From Ptychodera flava (Eukaryota > Hemichordata > Enteropneusta > Ptychoderidae): a stretch of 64,000 nt of DNA. Where the stretch lies: positions 34,539,326-34,603,325 of the forward strand of contig NC_091931.1 in NCBI RefSeq assembly GCF_041260155.1, in the 5' to 3' direction. The notes beneath the pieces are model-generated. The model worked only from the letters and a program-made list of their open reading frames with translations. It had not been told where the DNA came from and did not search any database. This document shows positions 1 through 12,700 of this stretch, piece by piece. Numbering within the stretch: the first letter of the stretch is position 1; each line of letters opens with the position of its first letter. The translations under genes and the position numbers were made by a program.

Positions 1-2408
1 AAAATGCTTTGCTTCCTAGGGGAAAGTGTAAGCAGGTGTGTAAAACTTTCTATGTGCAGGTACATTACCTGAGCAAGATGGTACAGTACATCCTTATGAC
101 CTATATGTACCTAATATACATGCATTTCAGGCACGTTTGTATGGTCAAAAAGACCCCTGAGACACATAGCACATATACACAAAGGACACTCGTTGAGCAT
201 TCACATTGATGTGTATATTGTATGTCCGTACATGGTGAGGACATGATTTTTCAACAATCAGCAAAGTGAAGGTTTTGCAGTTCTCATAGGAGGGACATCC
301 ACTCACAATTAGACCCTCACTACTAAGCTGAAGAAGACTCCCACTCAGTGTGTCATGAAAGATACATTTTCACCCTTTAATCTTCACTATACTCTATGTT
401 AACATTCGTTTGACTTCACATTATTATGCTGCATACATTCATAATGTAAGCATCAATTTCACTTAAATCTCCAAGCACATCCGTAGATCTCTATTTCTCA
501 GACAAAATAAAACTGGAAACAGAAAGTCAACTCCCATGTAGAGTATTATTCTATCAACCTGAATGTTTCAGGAAATGGTGTGAATGTTAAAAATAATGAA
601 GAGATTCCATAATATGTAAACAGGTGGCTGTCTGGGTAAAACACAGATTTCATTTTATTCTGGTGTGTTCAACAGATATTATATCTTTCTTTCAGTTTAC
701 ACATGATTATCTTGAATGTACATGTAATTAATGGTACATTTACAGAGGTTTTCTGCTCACAGTGTATATTTTTTTAAAATCATGTCTATGAACAGGAATG
801 CCTGATGACATTGTTTGGATCATACTATACAAATAACCGATGCAAAATTACAAAAAAATGTACTATATACTTTAACAAAATCTAAAAGTAGCGGTTGCAG
901 TCAACAATTACGGAGGAGATTGGCCAGGAAGCCATACTCATACAAAGGATGACTCACTCAGTGCCTTTGTACACTCAGTGATATCAATGCGGCCAATGTC
1001 ATTTCCTTTCTACAATACAACCTACAGGAACACACACAATCACATTGAGCAATAGTGTTTGTCACTCTTCATCAGTACCTGGAAATACAGTGAGTACTTT
1101 AGGCTATTTGTCGGAACAATAAAATAAATGTCATAATTATGATACAGTACTTGCATTTTTGGATTTAACTTCTAGAGCTATCCATGTAAAACCCTTCAGC
1201 AGATGGAAAATATACTCGCTTCCCTTCTTTTACACATTCTTGACTTTACAACCTATTAGGAAATTCTGCTGGTAGAGACTGTTTTACAGTTTGATTCTTT
1301 AGACTTCAAATATTGGTTCTTTCGTAACCCCATTCACATTTACACACAGGGCTGTGATTTATGATACAAAGCCGCATTTGGTGCATTTTCCTCAAATACA
1401 ATAACAGGGGAGCACAAGCACTGTCCATAAAATGGAAGTACAGCCCTCTCAGCCTATGGAACCTACTCTAAGCATGGAGGTAGTAGATCTCTACTACCTC
1501 CATGCTCTAAGCTAATAATATAACACTAAGCAGCAAAAATAATATATTAGATGTCAGCTTGAACATTATCCTCATACTGTAAGCTCTCGGCTTCCCGTGA
1601 AAGGATTAATAAACAACGTAATGTTCGCTTCAAGGGACTGACCATGGATGTAAAAGGGACTGACACACTTAGTTATATTTTCTGTGACATAAAAAAAGGT
1701 TTAACTCCACTTCAGGACAAAGTTGACGGATAGTACAACAGGCTAGGTGGAAGCTTGTGTGGGTTTCCAAAATGCAGGAGATATTGAGTGAGGAAAATTT
1801 GGCAGGCATTACTAGGCCTGTGTTTTGGGAAATGAAGTGACCTTTCTGAGTATTGTGTCATCTGATTTCGTCACACTTCGGTAACAAGATCATCGTCCGA
1901 TCAAGGTACCGGTACGACCGACCCGGATGGGGGTACCGGATAGCGTCTGTATGTATCACAGTATTAGATAGATTTATACGTCAAACATTGAAGATTCCCA
2001 AATGAAATGATTAAATGCGTCCATTTAAAACTTATTTTACCTTTTACCGGTTTTTAACCATCTAACCTCGGCAAATGCCGGTGTGTGACAATATCCCGAA
2101 CTGAGTGTCGCCACGGCACGAGTGGGGTAAAGCAATGAAGCATTTAGCGATTGTTTCCTTTGTCCCTGTGACCCGAATTTGCGTATACATCACAAACTGA
2201 ACAGCCAGAGTAAGCTTATCAGTTCGCTGTGTGAATAAAAAGTGTTTGAGAAGGCAGAAACGAAGGAATGACGCAGAAGCAATGTGTTCATCTTTGTTGT
2301 CATTGTGCTAACCGAAAACAAAGACGTACAAACAGCTGGGTCACTCATACGCACTAGCTTTCGGCTTTCTGTGTATTTTGTAATCGTTCAAGTTGTTTCT
2401 GTACTTAC
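1..2408 (-). other. CHIC intron 1 (left part of the window)
   Basis: This stretch follows the CHIC exon 1 donor and should be intron. I looked on the minus strand for the next CHIC exon (the segment after the HVTV motif, and the cysteine-rich block) and did not see it, so intron 1 probably runs past the left edge. The stretch is AT-rich. Its only notable structure is a 36-nt palindrome at 1471-1506. Confidence 0.6.
1471..1506. repeat. Perfect 17-bp hairpin with 2-nt loop
   Basis: Arms 1471-1487 and 1490-1506 are exact reverse complements. Each arm carries GAGGTAGTAG when read on its own strand. The loop is too short for a microRNA precursor. Confidence 0.7.
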
Positions 2409-2533
2409 ACTGTGACATGTCCTGCTCCCTTAACTATTATAGGGTCCGGAACCATACTTAAGTAATCTTCCTCGTGTAAGCCATCGTTTTCTTCGTCGTC
2501 TTCTTCATATATCGCATCCATTAGATCCGCCAT
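2409..2533 (-). CDS. CHIC: CHIC family protein, first coding exon (partial gene)
   Basis: This encodes the first 41 residues plus two bases of a cysteine-rich hydrophobic domain (CHIC1/CHIC2) protein, a small palmitoylated protein of vesicle and plasma membranes. The start MADLMDAIYEEDDEE and the ending DPIIVKGAGHVT match the acidic N-terminus and the DPVVVRGSGHVTV segment of vertebrate CHIC2. A strong donor (GT|GTAAGT) follows at 2408, phase 2. The ATG sits in GCGGATC context directly after a CpG-rich leader. The cysteine cluster that defines the family is in later exons outside the window. The gene runs leftwards, in the same direction as POMP. Identification rests on this exon alone but the motif match is specific. 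Confidence 0.8.
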
Positions 2534-2560
2534 TTTGATTTTCAGAACTTCTCATTGAAA

Positions 2561-2570
2561 TCTCGCGAGA
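2561..2570. promoter_or_regulatory. TCTCGCGAGA promoter palindrome upstream of CHIC
   Basis: The exact palindrome TCTCGCGAGA lies 28 bases upstream of the CHIC ATG. This motif is known from TATA-less, broadly expressed promoters. The region at about 2100-2650 is richer in CpG than its surroundings, fitting a housekeeping promoter. Function is inferred. Confidence 0.5.
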
Positions 2571-2639
2571 AAACCTGCAATCTGCCGATTGCGAGAAATC
2601 ACTGTAAACTTTCGTTTTTCTCTCCAAACAGCCATAATG

Positions 2640-5600
2640 CCCTAAAAATACATACTGTAAAAGTTAAGGATTTCTCATGAAATACATGTTTGATTTTTGA
2701 TTTTTGTTCGAATGCACGTTGATCTTTGACCTTCAAATTTTAAAGGTTGACTGCACGCCTAATAGTCGTAGGAAGCCGTCATTATTTACCGGGGGGGGGG
2801 GTCACTCAAAAAATGAAAACTTCAAGGGGGGTTCTCAAAATGAGGAGAGGAAGAAGTGAGGGGAGGTACTCCATTTTTTGTGCAAAATAAATTGAAGGAC
2901 CTCTCAGATTGCACCATTAAACACATCAATTTCTCAAAATTTCAGATACCAGAGAGGGGAGACCCCCATCTCACCTTAGGGTGTTCTAACAGTTTTACTT
3001 TAAGTAATAGTAAAAAAACAAATTAAAAATATCTCTCAGATTGCACCAGACTGCACCATCGCACACATCAATTTCTCAAAGTTTTCCATGCATGATAGGG
3101 GCCAGCCCCTCTGACACTTTTTCCCTTAGCCTCTTGCGTGTCCCCCCCCCCGTACTGTCCAATTCTGCCCAGTCAGATATCCGAGTGAAAACCCTGTCAT
3201 GATACCCATCCAAATTAAACAATACTATATGGTTGGATACTGGTTATAGCCTGAGCTTTTATATCTGTATTTTGTTGTCACTTTGAATTTCATTGTGTTT
3301 GTTTCACCTTTTTCAACTGTCGTGAGATAACTGACCATAATCTAGCAGGGTACACAAGGATTTGAAAGGTCTTTACTATTGTTGTACATGTATTTAGTAA
3401 ATTTTACCACAGTCCCTCCACAAATATTGGTATTTAACTTTTCTAAGTTGGGAGGGGGGGTTGTTAGTCAAAATTTTTGAGTTAGAGATGGGGGTTTACT
3501 CAAATTCATCATAGTTGGCAAGGAGGTTACTTGAAATTTCGGGGTTTCCAATGAAATTCCTCTGAACCAACCCCCCGCCCCCCGGCCGTAAAAAATGGCG
3601 GCTCCCTTGCACTCTGCAACCCCCCTCCCCATCCATGAAGAAGCAGCCAGAAAAAAAAATGAGACAGTCAGTCACCAGTGCAGTGTGCCAAAAGGATGAG
3701 ATTGATTTGTTATCAGCAACTGTGTTTACAATTAGACAATTTGGGAAAGTGAAACAAAATTTAAAGTCTTTCATTTCTGTGTCATGAGCCCGGATCAAAG
3801 TATTTGAAATTAGCAGTGGTTATTCAAAGTCGGTATGCATATAGTTGCAGAGCTTGTTTCGAAATGATGGGGTGAAAGGAATTCGTAAATGTTAGGAAAA
3901 CATGTCACAGACATTATGACTTGTGACACAAAATCATCAGTCTCTATGTGCCTTGAAAGTCTTATGAAGAAACAGAGGTGCTATGAAGAAATTATTTGAA
4001 CGTCTTGTCTTGGCCTTTACACAAAATAAATATACACAAATTTAGATATATTATCTCAATAGTGACTGTTCATTAATGAATGTATGAATAAATATATAAA
4101 TAGATAAATAGAAAAGATAGGGGCAAGTGTGCTATAGGCTTTATCTCTGAAAAAATTGATTTATTAATAATACGTGGACGTGTACGTAACTTTCAAATGA
4201 GAACAAAGAACTAACATCATTTTAATAGTCAACATAAACAAGCACCGATGTGAGTACCAGGCTTTTAGGATTGTCTCTTTAAAGTTATATTGCTTGCGGC
4301 CATGGTCTGAAGTTGTCCAATACTTCGTGTGGATTTCATGCGGATATAACAATTCAGAGAAAAATCCATCTCCTTTCTGAAAAGATTCTGTTTCTCATAT
4401 GTGTTTTGATTGTCCAGAACCTCTTACATATCTGCTTGTTTTTCTTGGGTTTCATGTTACTGACATTGATGGACATGAGATTTGAGGGAGACATTCGCTT
4501 CCAATGTGTGCGGATAGCTTACCGCAAACAGCGCCCTCTAATGACTGATCCGTTTTGAAAGTGTGATGTCAAGCCGATACAGTGACACACAATCCCATCA
4601 CCATGATATTGGATGGGGAGAGGGCCGTGTTTGCGCTGAGAAATTCACCCCCCCCTCGGCATAAACTGAATGTAGTATTACCACACTATGTAAAAGGTCC
4701 ATCTGTAAAATCTTATCAGTCATAGCACACATTAATTTTAGTGCTCCTCAGAGAAGTACAAGATCTCACAGTTTTCAGACTCACAGTTTGTGAACTCAAT
4801 GTTTTTTAAGTACTCGGCTCTTCAAAGATGCATGGCCACTTTAAATGAATTGTGCATTTCCAACCCTGCCGTTGATATCACTTTATGGAAATTTTGGACA
4901 CCTGGTCAAAATTTCAAGCTTAAAATTGTAAATATATTTTCATTGGTTTCGTCTGTGTGTTGCATATTGTTTTATTGAACTTTATGCATTTGTATTTATA
5001 TTTTATGGAGCATGTAAATAGGACTTGCTCCCGCTGATCTTCCTTGAAATAAATAAATAAATAATAATTAAATAAACAATGCCAAAATTGACAGTGGAAG
5101 TTCAAGGCTCCCTGAGAGACTTGGCTCTTCAAGCTTTGTAGCAAAGCAATCTGACCTTTCATTTATATCTTGTTCACAGGTACTTGCAAAAGGCAAACTG
5201 GAAACTTCAAGGTGAACACACAAACTACCAGTGATGAATGAATACAAAATTGAACAAAGTGATCCTCTCAGATATTCAAAAGATTTCTTTGTTACATACA
5301 TGTTACATCATGCATATTCATAACTTTCCTTTTCTCTAGAATGAATTACAGTCAGAGAGCAGACAGAAGTTCCTTCTCGGTTTCTCCAAGTTAACCTGTC
5401 CTGTCTTTCGAGTGAAACCTTTGGATGGTTTTGCAGAAACTGAGATTCATGGATCCCTGTATCTTATCTGATCAAACAGCCCTCCCTTGTCTCAATAGTG
5501 GTCATGGATTATCAGCCTTTTCAGAAATGCTGCTACGGAAGTTGGGAAATTGACCTGGGGTGGGGGGGGCACCTGTCAATTGGCTGTATCCCTTTTTTCA

Positions 5601-6334
5601 TTCATGGACTGTATTGTAAACTGTAAATTTGTTTCTTCTGTACCTGCCTGGTATGTCTCCTGTTTGTCCTTTTTACTTTTGTGGTTTTCTTATCTCATTC
5701 TGGTAACTTATCAATGATTCTCTGAAGTCCAGATGGCAAATTTTCACCCGCTATGACCTTTTCACCAGATTTCCCAACCATATGTGTGCACATCCGACCG
5801 CATTGCCACTGAACAAAACAAACATGTGGTCCTTGGAGCGGTTAGAATCAAATAGTGGAAATTTCCAGCGAGTCAATCATTAACAAACTTTGAAAATGAG
5901 AAAATTTTCATGCACCATGGAGGTCCTTCATGCTTCACTTGCATGTGGCATTGATTCAGAGCATACTGCAAGCCTTTCAGTGATTTTATTGAGAATGTGA
6001 GCATACCAACAACTATGCTTCATTTCAGCGGTCTAAAAAACTTATTTGGAGAAAATCACTTGAGCTAACCAATGCCTTGACAATCGCTCAAAAAGCTGCA
6101 AATTAAAACGACAAAATACACTTGTCAACTGGTTTTAAATTTTTTATTCAAATGTTGTGTAGGATCAACAAATTAAACGACACAGAGCTTGGCGAGGACA
6201 TGAGGTGTCACTAGGGGAGACCGGGGGATTCTCACTACATTTAATGAGCCATGCTACTCATTGTCATGTCCCAATGTAAGCGAGGTTGAGTTTCTTCTTT
6301 GAAGGCCAAGACCTATCACCGTGGAGGTGATTTC
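2640..6334. other. Intergenic region between CHIC promoter and POMP 3' end
   Basis: I see no supported gene. The region holds poly-G/poly-C runs (about 2791, 3147, 3570 and 4650), AT-rich sequence and scattered short open frames below 100 codons with no recognisable motifs. Confidence 0.5.
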
Positions 6335-6340
6335 TTTATT
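6335..6340 (-). terminator. Candidate POMP polyadenylation signal
   Basis: AATAAA on the minus strand, about 356 bases downstream of the POMP stop codon. Another candidate lies near 6140. Which is used cannot be told from sequence. Confidence 0.4.
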
Positions 6341-6695
6341 TGCAGAATGCAGATGAATTGCTTTGAGATCCATTGAAATCGTTGGGGAGAATAGAGAAGG
6401 GCAACCGACAACTGCATGGGAGAAAAATATAAATAGCTCCCTAGAATTAGTTTGATAATGTAGTTCAAGACCGCTGATAGATATTCAAAATATCCCTTTT
6501 TCCTTCCATACTACTTATCTGAAAGCTAGTCCAAAAGATTTGATTCACTAAAAACTTTTTTCCACTTGGGCAGTTTCAGTCCCATCAGAATGTTAAGTTC
6601 CTGATGTAAGGTCAAGAAATCAATCAAATTCACGGACATAGTGACACCATCAAACAGAAAAAGGAAAGGTTAGGCAAAATACGATTCATCAAGTT

Positions 6696-6763
6696 TTAGA
6701 GGATTCCCTGTTTCTTTTCCATCATGATGTGAATGTCTCCCATTACTTCAGAGTCTCCAGGGG
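6696..6763 (-). CDS. POMP: POMP last coding exon
   Basis: Acceptor TTCTTGTAG, then phase 1. It encodes APGDSEVMGD, a short HIMMEKK stretch and the end QGIL before TAA, matching the SEVMGEPHLMVEYKLGLL ending of vertebrate POMP in length and pattern. The stop is at 6698-6696. Confidence 0.85.
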
Positions 6764-9700
6764 CTACAAGAAATAAGAAAGTGAAAGAAGCCATCAATTA
6801 CAAAAATGGAAATATGACACAACATCATACAACATCAAATGACACAACATCATACACTTCTACTGGCCCACCATGTGGAATTTAATTTCACTTGTGCACA
6901 ATTTCAATCATGTTTGTAAGCTCAATAGCCACGCATACCATCCTGCAGTACCTGTAATTTTAAGTATTTTCTAGTTTTTAGTGCAGTGAGGAGAAATCTT
7001 TCTGCTTGCTATTTTATTGGTAGGTACTTTTATAAATCAACGCAGTTTTGATAATGCTCATATGCTAAATGGTGACACAAGCCAGCATATGATACTTGTA
7101 CAATTGTTTTGCGGTTGTTTTTTTCTGAGTAGAAGGAAATTTTTCTGCTTCCTCTTCTACCAATGGGTGTTTTTTTTTGACAGATTTGGTCAGTGCTGCA
7201 GGATGTTTTGCCAAAACTATGGCTGGGAATTGGCCAATCAGAACACCCATCCATCAATTTGCATATTTCTTTGGCCCCTCCTTTCCTCATAAGAGGGATT
7301 TCAAAACTTGTTTGAGACACTCAAGTACAACGCAACATGTACAAATTCATATAAGTGCTTGACATTATACAAATTATTTACCATTTAACACATCTTCAAA
7401 TTCAATGTTATCCGCCTCCAGTAAGAATGTCCAGTGAAATATTTGAACTTGGTAGACATGGCAACCGTTGTATCTGTATTTTCCAGGAAAAAAGCATTAA
7501 CACAAATATTAGCAAGAGTCCAGAATACGATGTGAAACTGTTAAAAAAAATTGATCTTTTATTAATACTGGTTGAGACAAATGTAATTCTCCTCTTAAAA
7601 CAAGTCATCGTTGATGACACAGTCCCCGCTTGTCCATTTGTTATAATCTTTGGTGTCTAGGTAGCTGTGGTCTAGGTAGCTGTGGAATGACATTGATGCA
7701 ACAGGTGCATCAGGCCTGTGACTTGCATAATAAAGTAATCTGAGGAACGTTCAATAAATGACTCATCTCTGCCGGTAATGACAACTCAAGGAACTTTTGA
7801 TTACATCACACATAACGATGCCCTTACTGCCTCCAGTGTCATGATGGCACATACTATACACATGGTTTGGTGGAATTGTCGAAATGGTATGGGATCGGGT
7901 ATGTTGTTGTAATCAGCCATTCGGATCATATAATGAAACAAATTAATGTGCACAAGAGTGCAGCCATAGTATTTTATCTTCGTATCACGTTTGAACAAAA
8001 TCAGTCCATCGAGGGATAGTGACCTATGTTTATGTTTCAAAGACATAAAAAATCACACCAAAATTTATATCAAATGGCTGTCTATTGACCATATGGATCA
8101 TAGTACAAAATTAGTAGACATGCATATGTATGCCATAGTACTTTATCTTTGTACCAAGTCTCAACAACATTGGTTAAAGAATATTTGCATATGATTAAGC
8201 TTCAAAGACATGAAAAAAATCCAAAAATGACCATCTGACAGCAATATTGGAAAAAAATGACAATCTGGCAGCCATATTGGAACATGTCACAAAGTAAATT
8301 GACATGTATATGTATGCCATAGTGCTTGATCTTTGTGCCAAGTTTGGACAAAATGGGAGTAATGACCTTTGAATTACGATTCAAAGACATGCAAAATTCC
8401 AACAAAATGGCAGTTCTGCAGCCATATTGGATCCTATCGCGAGCTTAATGATACATGCATATGTATGCCATAGTGCTTTGCCTTTGTGCCAAGTTTGAAC
8501 CAAATCGGTTCAAGGATGTTTGAGTTATGGTTCGAAGACATGAAAAAATCGCAAAAAAAATGGCCGCCTGTCAGCCATATTGGATCATATCACGAAATAA
8601 ATTGGTGTTCATATGAAGGGCATAATGTTTTGCTTTTGTGCCAAATTTGAACAGAATCGGTTCAAGGATGTCTGAGTTATGGTTCAAAGACATGAAAAAT
8701 CGCAACAAAATGGCCGCCTCACGCCCATATTGGATCGTATCGCAATATAATTCGACATGCATATGTAGGACATAGTGTTATGCCTTTGCGTCAAGTTTGA
8801 ACAGAATCGGTTCAAGGATGTCTGAGTTATGATCCAAAGACATGAAAAATCGCAACAAAATGGCCGCCACGCGCCCATATTGGAACATATTGCAAAATAA
8901 TTTGACATGGATATGTAAGCCATAGTGTTATGCTTTTGTGCCAAGTTTGAGCAGAATGTGCTCAAGGATGTCTGAGTTATGGTCCACAGACATGAAAAAT
9001 CGCAACAAAATGGCCGCCACGCGCCCATATTGAAACATATCGCAAAATGATTTGACATGGATATGAAAGCCATGATGTTATGCCTTTGTGCCACGTTTGA
9101 GCAGAATGTGCTCAAGGATGTCTGAGTTATGGTCCAAAGACATGAAAAATCGCAATAAAATGGCTGCCTCGCGCCCATATTGGATCGTATCACAAAATAA
9201 ATCGATGTGCATCTGTAGGTCATAGTCCTATGCCTTTGTGCCAAGTTTGAACAAAATCAGTTTAGCAGTGTCTGAGAAACTGTTGATGACGGACGGACGG
9301 ACGGACGGACGGACGGGCGGACGGACGGACGGACGGACGGACGGACGGACGGACACACGGACGGGACCCAATCTATAAGTCCCCGCCGGACTTCGTCCGC
9401 GGGGACTAATAAAGAATATTAATATTCCTGTGCAATGTATAACTGTTAAACCAAATGATCACATGGGTGTCATATTGTGTGGAAACTTCAATTAGTTCTC
9501 TCTCTGCCCCCTAAATGTGTGAACAATTAATTAATTAATTTATTTATTTATTCATTTATTTATTACAGCAGAATTGTTGAAATCATAATTCATCTTGTCT
9601 CCTGCACATTTGAGTTTCACTGGATGACAAACACTATCGCTGACCGAGGATTTGAACAACAATGATATTGTTATCAAACACGTCACACCAATACCTGTTT

Positions 9701-12700
9701 CACAGCATTTCTTTCCATTTGAAGTCTGAGTGGTGCGTATATACCCTGGGTGTTTCTAAGCATGGACATTTCTCGGACCTCTTCATTTTGGTGAAACTGA
9801 AAAGAGGAAATTGTTGAACAAAAATGTCGGAAATGATTATACATGTATTCCAACTTCCTCATTAGCACATTTCAAATGCAATAACAAGTGAGCTACTCAA
9901 ATTACACCCTGTAAAATAATAAATTAATGGAACTCAGTTTGGGTGTCTGACAGCACTGACATAATGTTTTGAATTTGTAAATACATGTAGCATGATAAGG
10001 TGAACTACCTCCGGTCAGGAAATTATTATAGCAATATGAGACATCAAAAATAAATTAAGTGGGGATGTAGTTCCCACATTGATGCAATATGAACAAAAAT
10101 CTGAAGAGTATGAGAAATGATCACAGGAATGGTTGTATCGTTACCATGAATGGCTTCTGCTGGCAAAAATTGTTCATCTTGGTGGAGATGAAATTCTTAA
10201 GAGCAAATTTACGTCTTTTTCAGTTTCAATGAAATTTTTGACAAATATGAGTTAAAAACATATCAAAACAACTTCAGCGTCAAATTTTCTGAAATAAAAA
10301 TCTGATTAACATTATCAATGTAAGTTTGAGGGGCCAATGAAATGGTCTGACATGCAAACGTTTGAACTGCTTCTAGTAGGCCTCTTTGCTGCAAGGATTT
10401 GATAAACAAATGAGATAAAGTTCACTCTGGAACTAATACCAATACTTACATGCTTCTCTGAATATTCCAGTGGATGGGCTGAAGACAGTTCATCTCTGGC
10501 TTGGCTTGGTCTGAGAAAGGGAGAAAAAGATTGATCAATGAAGATAATGTGCCAAAATTTACTGTTTAATTTATCATTTAACCTGGAGTTTACATGAGGA
10601 CTCTGGATTCTATATGACACTTCTGATGTCTTTAACCCTTCGAGCGCTGTATTTTTTTCCCGCCAAAATTTTAGTGCAACATTTCGCCAATTCTTATGAA
10701 TTTTTCGGTAATTTTTTTGACAATTTTGGACCAAATGGACAGCATATTTCATTGGCTGTAGTTTTTTTCTCAAAATTTTGGCAAAAATCAGGGAAAAAAT
10801 GGCTGGGGTTTATTTTATAAAGGGGACACAAATAGGCTTTGGCACTCAAAGGGTTAAACATCCTATCTACCACCTTATTGTTCTTTCAAAATCTTTCATT
10901 TGGCTGGCTGGACATTCAACTCAAATCCCTATTTTAAACTTTCAAATGCTCTCTATGCTTTGATTACATCACAAAGCAGACATATCTATCCCAATTACTT
11001 TGTGTTGTTTAAATACATCAAATAATTTGTAGTATGTCTACAAAATCAAAAGGACATAAATGTTTTCAAGTTGTCGTTATTCAAAGAATCAAGAATTTTT
11101 TAGGAGGAAACATGCCATGGTTGTACAATATTAATAACACACTTCCTCAATATTCTTGGTTAATTTACAAACTCTGGAATACTTGACACAGATCACGATT
11201 CACTCTTCCTCTTTTATCAGGGGCACTTCCATGACATCTATCATGATTTATGCACTCAAGTGGACTCCCTAGCTTTGTTTGAATGATAGTACATCTTCCA
11301 TCTCCACTGCAATAGTACATGGATAGGGGGCTCCTTGAGGACTTACACATCCCTGTACGTCTGACTGATATTGGCACAAGAGTAGTACAGTGTATGTGGT
11401 GAAAATACAATGTATTTCATTGAATGCTATTTTCATCAACTTGTGCAGGTAGAATTTTCCATACAGAAAACTGACTAGAAGAAATAATCTGTCCTCAGTG
11501 TTACGAACAAGCTATCACGAACAATGCTAAGTCACATATAGGGCTCTTTTGATACCATTCGTAGTAGCTTGTAGATGACCGTGTTCTGGGTCATAAAACC
11601 CCTAGCATACCATTACCTCAATTGTTCACTTGCGAAGGACACACTCATGTTAGGACCTACAAATGTTTTTTCCACCCTACAATTCAAGACTCAATGGCAC
11701 ACTGAAGATGGACTTTCTCTCTGCAAAACCATTTTGTTTGCCGCTTGGGTACACAACATTTGCCCCGATGGAAATCTTCTGATTTGTGACTCGGAACAGT
11801 GACATCATTTTCCAGTATTGTGAAAAACGCTTTCCTTCTACCCTTTTGTGAGAGAATGTAGCTACATTGTAATAAAGTCAGACCCATATGCAAAGAAAGC
11901 CAGTGTTTACATTCTGTAGCTTGCATGTCTGGAGGTCTGAAGGTCAAAACAAAGGCGTAACCAAGCAACCAAACAAACCAGTCAGCCTCTCTTTCTCTCG
12001 CTCTCAATGGGGACTCTAGCATTCAACACGTGGGGCCATCAATTGCATCGGTTTTAAATTCAAAGTCAAAGATTTTCAAGGTGTCCCTTTAAGGGCTGGC
12101 AGAAGTTGCAGATCGTGTCTGTTTCCTGTGATAAAAACACAGACTCTAGAACGGACTCCTGGATTTATTCAAGTGTGACTAACCGGACCAGAAACATTAG
12201 AGCAAAAACTAACAGTGAAAGGGAAAATAAACAATCTATCTATTTTGTGGTCAATCCAATGGATTAACATATACAGACAAACACCCCCTGGGCTTCAGCA
12301 TTTAGCTGCGTCCTCTATTAATAGAAATGACGCGCTCACCAATATGGTTATGTTTACTACAGGCATCACTCTGCTGGGTTTGAGTTACACATTAATCTCG
12401 TGCCTAGCTGTACTAAAACCAAGTTGTATCCAAGTCATTTGTGGACATACAACTTAAAAGTAAACAGCAACAGAGCTTTTCAGTACGTGCTTGTCCCTCC
12501 GTAAACCATAACACAAGTTTTTATGCAACTGGTTGATTTCAGCGATCCCCCCTCTAGAACAGCATCTAAGTCGAGAGTACGATGACTTTTCAAGAAGTCC
12601 ATGCAGTATCTCCCTCACAGCAGCATAAAACCCTGTTGATGGCTACATCCTGTTGCCCTGCAAAACGTGAGCAACTGATCACATTCTCCCATTTGTTTCC

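Larger units (their letters stand above)
7600..9408 (+). mobile_element. Pearl-like (Helitron-associated, HINE-type) element, copy A1
   Basis: A non-autonomous element inserted in a POMP intron. The left end carries CAAGTCATC, a GTT loop and GATGAC, then AGTCCCCGC. Inside are degenerate core repeats of 150 bp (tctgagttat anchors at 8671, 8821, 8971 and 9121), followed by a (GACG)n microsatellite. A terminal hairpin at 9378-9407 ends in GGGGACT and is followed by AA. This layout (left end, about 150-bp core repeats, ACGG-type microsatellite, palindromic right end) is that of pearl elements described in bivalves and linked to Helitron-like HINEs. A near-full second copy lies at 16053-17791. Assignment to Helitrons is an inference. 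Confidence 0.7.

Noticed and set aside
1471..1506. let-7 microRNA precursor
   Set aside because: The 17-bp stem with a 2-nt loop cannot give a normal pre-miRNA, and the match stops after about ten bases.
8684..9244. 186-codon minus-strand open frame
   Set aside because: It is a by-product of the 150-bp tandem repeats, whose length is a multiple of three; the peptide simply repeats every 50 residues.
8519..9270. CRISPR-like array
   Set aside because: Repeats are 150-bp degenerate tandem units in an animal genome, without short identical repeats and unique spacers.
10315..10773. 152-codon minus-strand open frame as a gene of its own
   Set aside because: Only 10510-10450 is coding, as a POMP exon with good splice sites; the rest is intron read-through.
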